DNA of 6,192 bases. It comes from CAKTOF01 sp964523945. GTDB taxonomy: Bacteria > Bacillota > Clostridia > Oscillospirales > Oscillospiraceae. Of the stretch, positions 5,611 to 6,192 are shown piece by piece; positions within the stretch are counted from its first letter, which is position 1; each line of letters starts with the position of its first letter. Under the pieces are notes generated by a model that was not told where the DNA came from, did no database searches, and worked only from the letters and a program-made list of their open reading frames with translations. The position numbers and the translations under genes are program-made. Location: contig CAZGBU010000112.1 in the NCBI GenBank assembly GCA_964523945.1, forward strand, positions 1 to 6,192, written 5' to 3'.

Positions 5611-6042
5611 TCACAGCATGGCTTTCATGTATTTCTTCAGCGCGTCGCGATACTTCCCTGTCAGCCGCAGGTATTCCTGCTGCTCTGCCGCGGACCACTC
5701 ACTCCAGATTTGGTTTTCAATTTGAAACAGCGGCTGAATCGTTTCGTCTGCAAACTGCTTGCCCTTTTCAGTCAGGCAGACGATGGTGTTGCGCCCTTTG
5801 CCCGGTTCGAGATACACGATGCCGTCGCGCTCCAGCCTACGGATTGCCGAATTGATGGTCTGCCGACTGATCCCCGTCAGCTTGCTGATTTCGCTCTGCG
5901 GGCATTGGGTCCCATGCTCGCAGATCACATATAAAATATTCTGCACGCTGTCGGAAACACCCAGCTTGGTGGCGGCTTCGTGGTACAGCGCGTTGATCTC
6001 ACCGGCCAGATGTGTGTACTGCCCGGCCTGCAAATAGTGCAT
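5611..6042 (-). CDS. MarR-family transcriptional repressor
   Basis: The product is 143 residues, a normal MarR length. ATG at 6042-6040 is chosen because an ideal AGGAGGTGAG site (6055-6046) lies 7 nt upstream. The frame extends to 6096 but would then be translating the operators and promoter (MYEIGYNMYEI). The winged helix-turn-helix is clear: PQSEISKLTGISRQTINSAI at 48-67 with recognition helix about 59-71, and a wing LEPGKGRNTIVCLTEKG at 78-94. N- and C-terminal helices (about 8-42 and 98-140) would form the dimer interface. MarR dimers bind palindromes and release DNA on binding small phenolic-type ligands or on oxidation; C41, C47 and C89 are present, but no sensing role is shown. The operators over its own promoter indicate autoregulation together with the RNHCP gene. 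Confidence 0.92.
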   Translation of the reverse strand: MHYLQAGQYTHLAGEINALYHEAATKLGVSDSVQNILYVICEHGTQCPQSEISKLTGISRQTINSAIRRLERDGIVYLEPGKGRNTIVCLTEKGKQFADETIQPLFQIENQIWSEWSAAEQQEYLRLTGKYRDALKKYMKAML

Positions 6043-6056
6043 CTGCTCACCTCCTG

Positions 6057-6076
6057 TATGTACGATTTCATACATA
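6057..6076. promoter_or_regulatory. MarR operator 1 (downstream site)
   Basis: TATGTA-N8-TACATA, with 8 of 10 base pairs of the 20-bp palindrome intact (inner GA/TC also paired). It covers the predicted start point (near 6069) and touches the -10 box of the marR promoter. Confidence 0.7.
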
Positions 6077-6103
6077 TTATATCCGATTTCGTACATATGT
6101 CAA
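6076..6103 (-). promoter_or_regulatory. Consensus promoter of the marR-RNHCP operon
   Basis: On the minus strand, perfect TTGACA (6103-6098) and perfect TATAAT (6081-6076) are separated by 16 bp. Such a strong promoter suits a unit normally held down by a repressor. A run of eight C on the plus strand (6104-6111) directly abuts the -35 box. Confidence 0.9.
6078..6097. promoter_or_regulatory. MarR operator 2 (promoter-core site)
   Basis: A second, less perfect copy of operator 1 (7 of 10 pairs), sharing the core GATTTC and the TACATA arm. It covers part of the -10 box and the spacer. Its centre is 21 bp from that of operator 1, two helical turns, so two dimers would sit on the same DNA face. 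Confidence 0.6.
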
Positions 6104-6150
6104 CCCCCCCCTTTTTCTGGGGTGGCCCAGGCGGCTTGCCGCCGGATCCA

Positions 6151-6186
6151 AATAAAAACCGTCATGGGCGCATGCCCATGACGGTT
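6151..6186 (-). terminator. Terminator of a leftward gene beyond the right edge
   Basis: Positions 6157-6169 pair perfectly with 6174-6186 around a GCAT loop (13 bp). The A-rich flank at 6151-6158 becomes a T-run (TTTTTATT) on the minus strand, so it terminates leftward transcription entering from outside the window. The gene itself is not visible. A small GC hairpin (6130-6143) lies between it and the marR promoter. Confidence 0.85.
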
Positions 6187-6192
6187 ATCCTT

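Noticed and set aside
5308..5934. Plus-strand open frame of 208 codons opposite RNHCP and marR
   Set aside because: It spans two well-supported minus-strand genes and their junction, with no ribosome site or recognisable domain.
6043..6096. N-terminal extension of MarR (MYEIGYNMYEI)
   Set aside because: The repeat is a translation of the two operator copies. Transcription starts near 6069, and the ideal ribosome site fixes the start at 6042.

Overview
The window looks like ordinary chromosome from a high-GC, Gram-positive anaerobe. The best guess is a gut-type member of the Clostridia (Oscillospirales-like), with Coriobacteriia as the alternative. The reasons are GC-rich codon use, strong AGGAGG-type ribosome sites, sigma-A type promoters with 16-18 bp spacers, intrinsic hairpin-plus-T-run terminators, a DUF362/ferredoxin protein and a PucR/CdaR-type regulator. 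The host assignment is inference. No rRNA, tRNA, CRISPR, insertion sequence or phage gene was seen.

Layout from left to right. (1) 1-159, minus: the first 53 codons of a NUDIX hydrolase that runs off the left edge, with its own near-consensus promoter. (2) 287-1696, minus: a 469-residue double-hotdog MaoC/FAS1-like acyl dehydratase, closed by a strong terminator (216-253) that abuts the NUDIX promoter. (3) 1697-2399: a 703-bp divergent intergenic region. It holds a minus-strand promoter for the dehydratase and, on the plus strand, an apparently complete orphan transcription unit: promoter 1901-1929, palindrome 1943-1956, terminator 2259-2307, and no convincing ORF. (4) 2400-3551, plus: a 383-residue DUF362 protein with two C-terminal [4Fe-4S] motifs, with its own promoter and a GC-rich terminator. 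(5) 3808-5106, plus: a 432-residue PucR/CdaR-like regulator with its own promoter. (6) 5140-5589 and 5611-6042, minus: a two-gene operon of a MarR-type repressor followed by an RNHCP-domain zinc protein. It converges on the regulator gene and shares a bidirectional terminator with it (5115-5141). (7) 6057-6103: the marR promoter, overlaid by two related palindromic operators centred 21 bp apart. (8) 6151-6186: a terminator for a leftward gene beyond the right edge.

How the genes work together: most are monocistronic, each with its own promoter and terminator, so the only firm operon is marR-RNHCP, which looks autoregulated. The PucR-like regulator lies next to the DUF362 and dehydratase genes and may control one of them, but nothing in the sequence proves this. 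The most interesting items are the orphan transcription unit at about 1936-2307 (structured RNA, small-peptide mRNA, or the relic of a decayed gene) and the twin marR operators. I do not see a clearly new multi-gene system.
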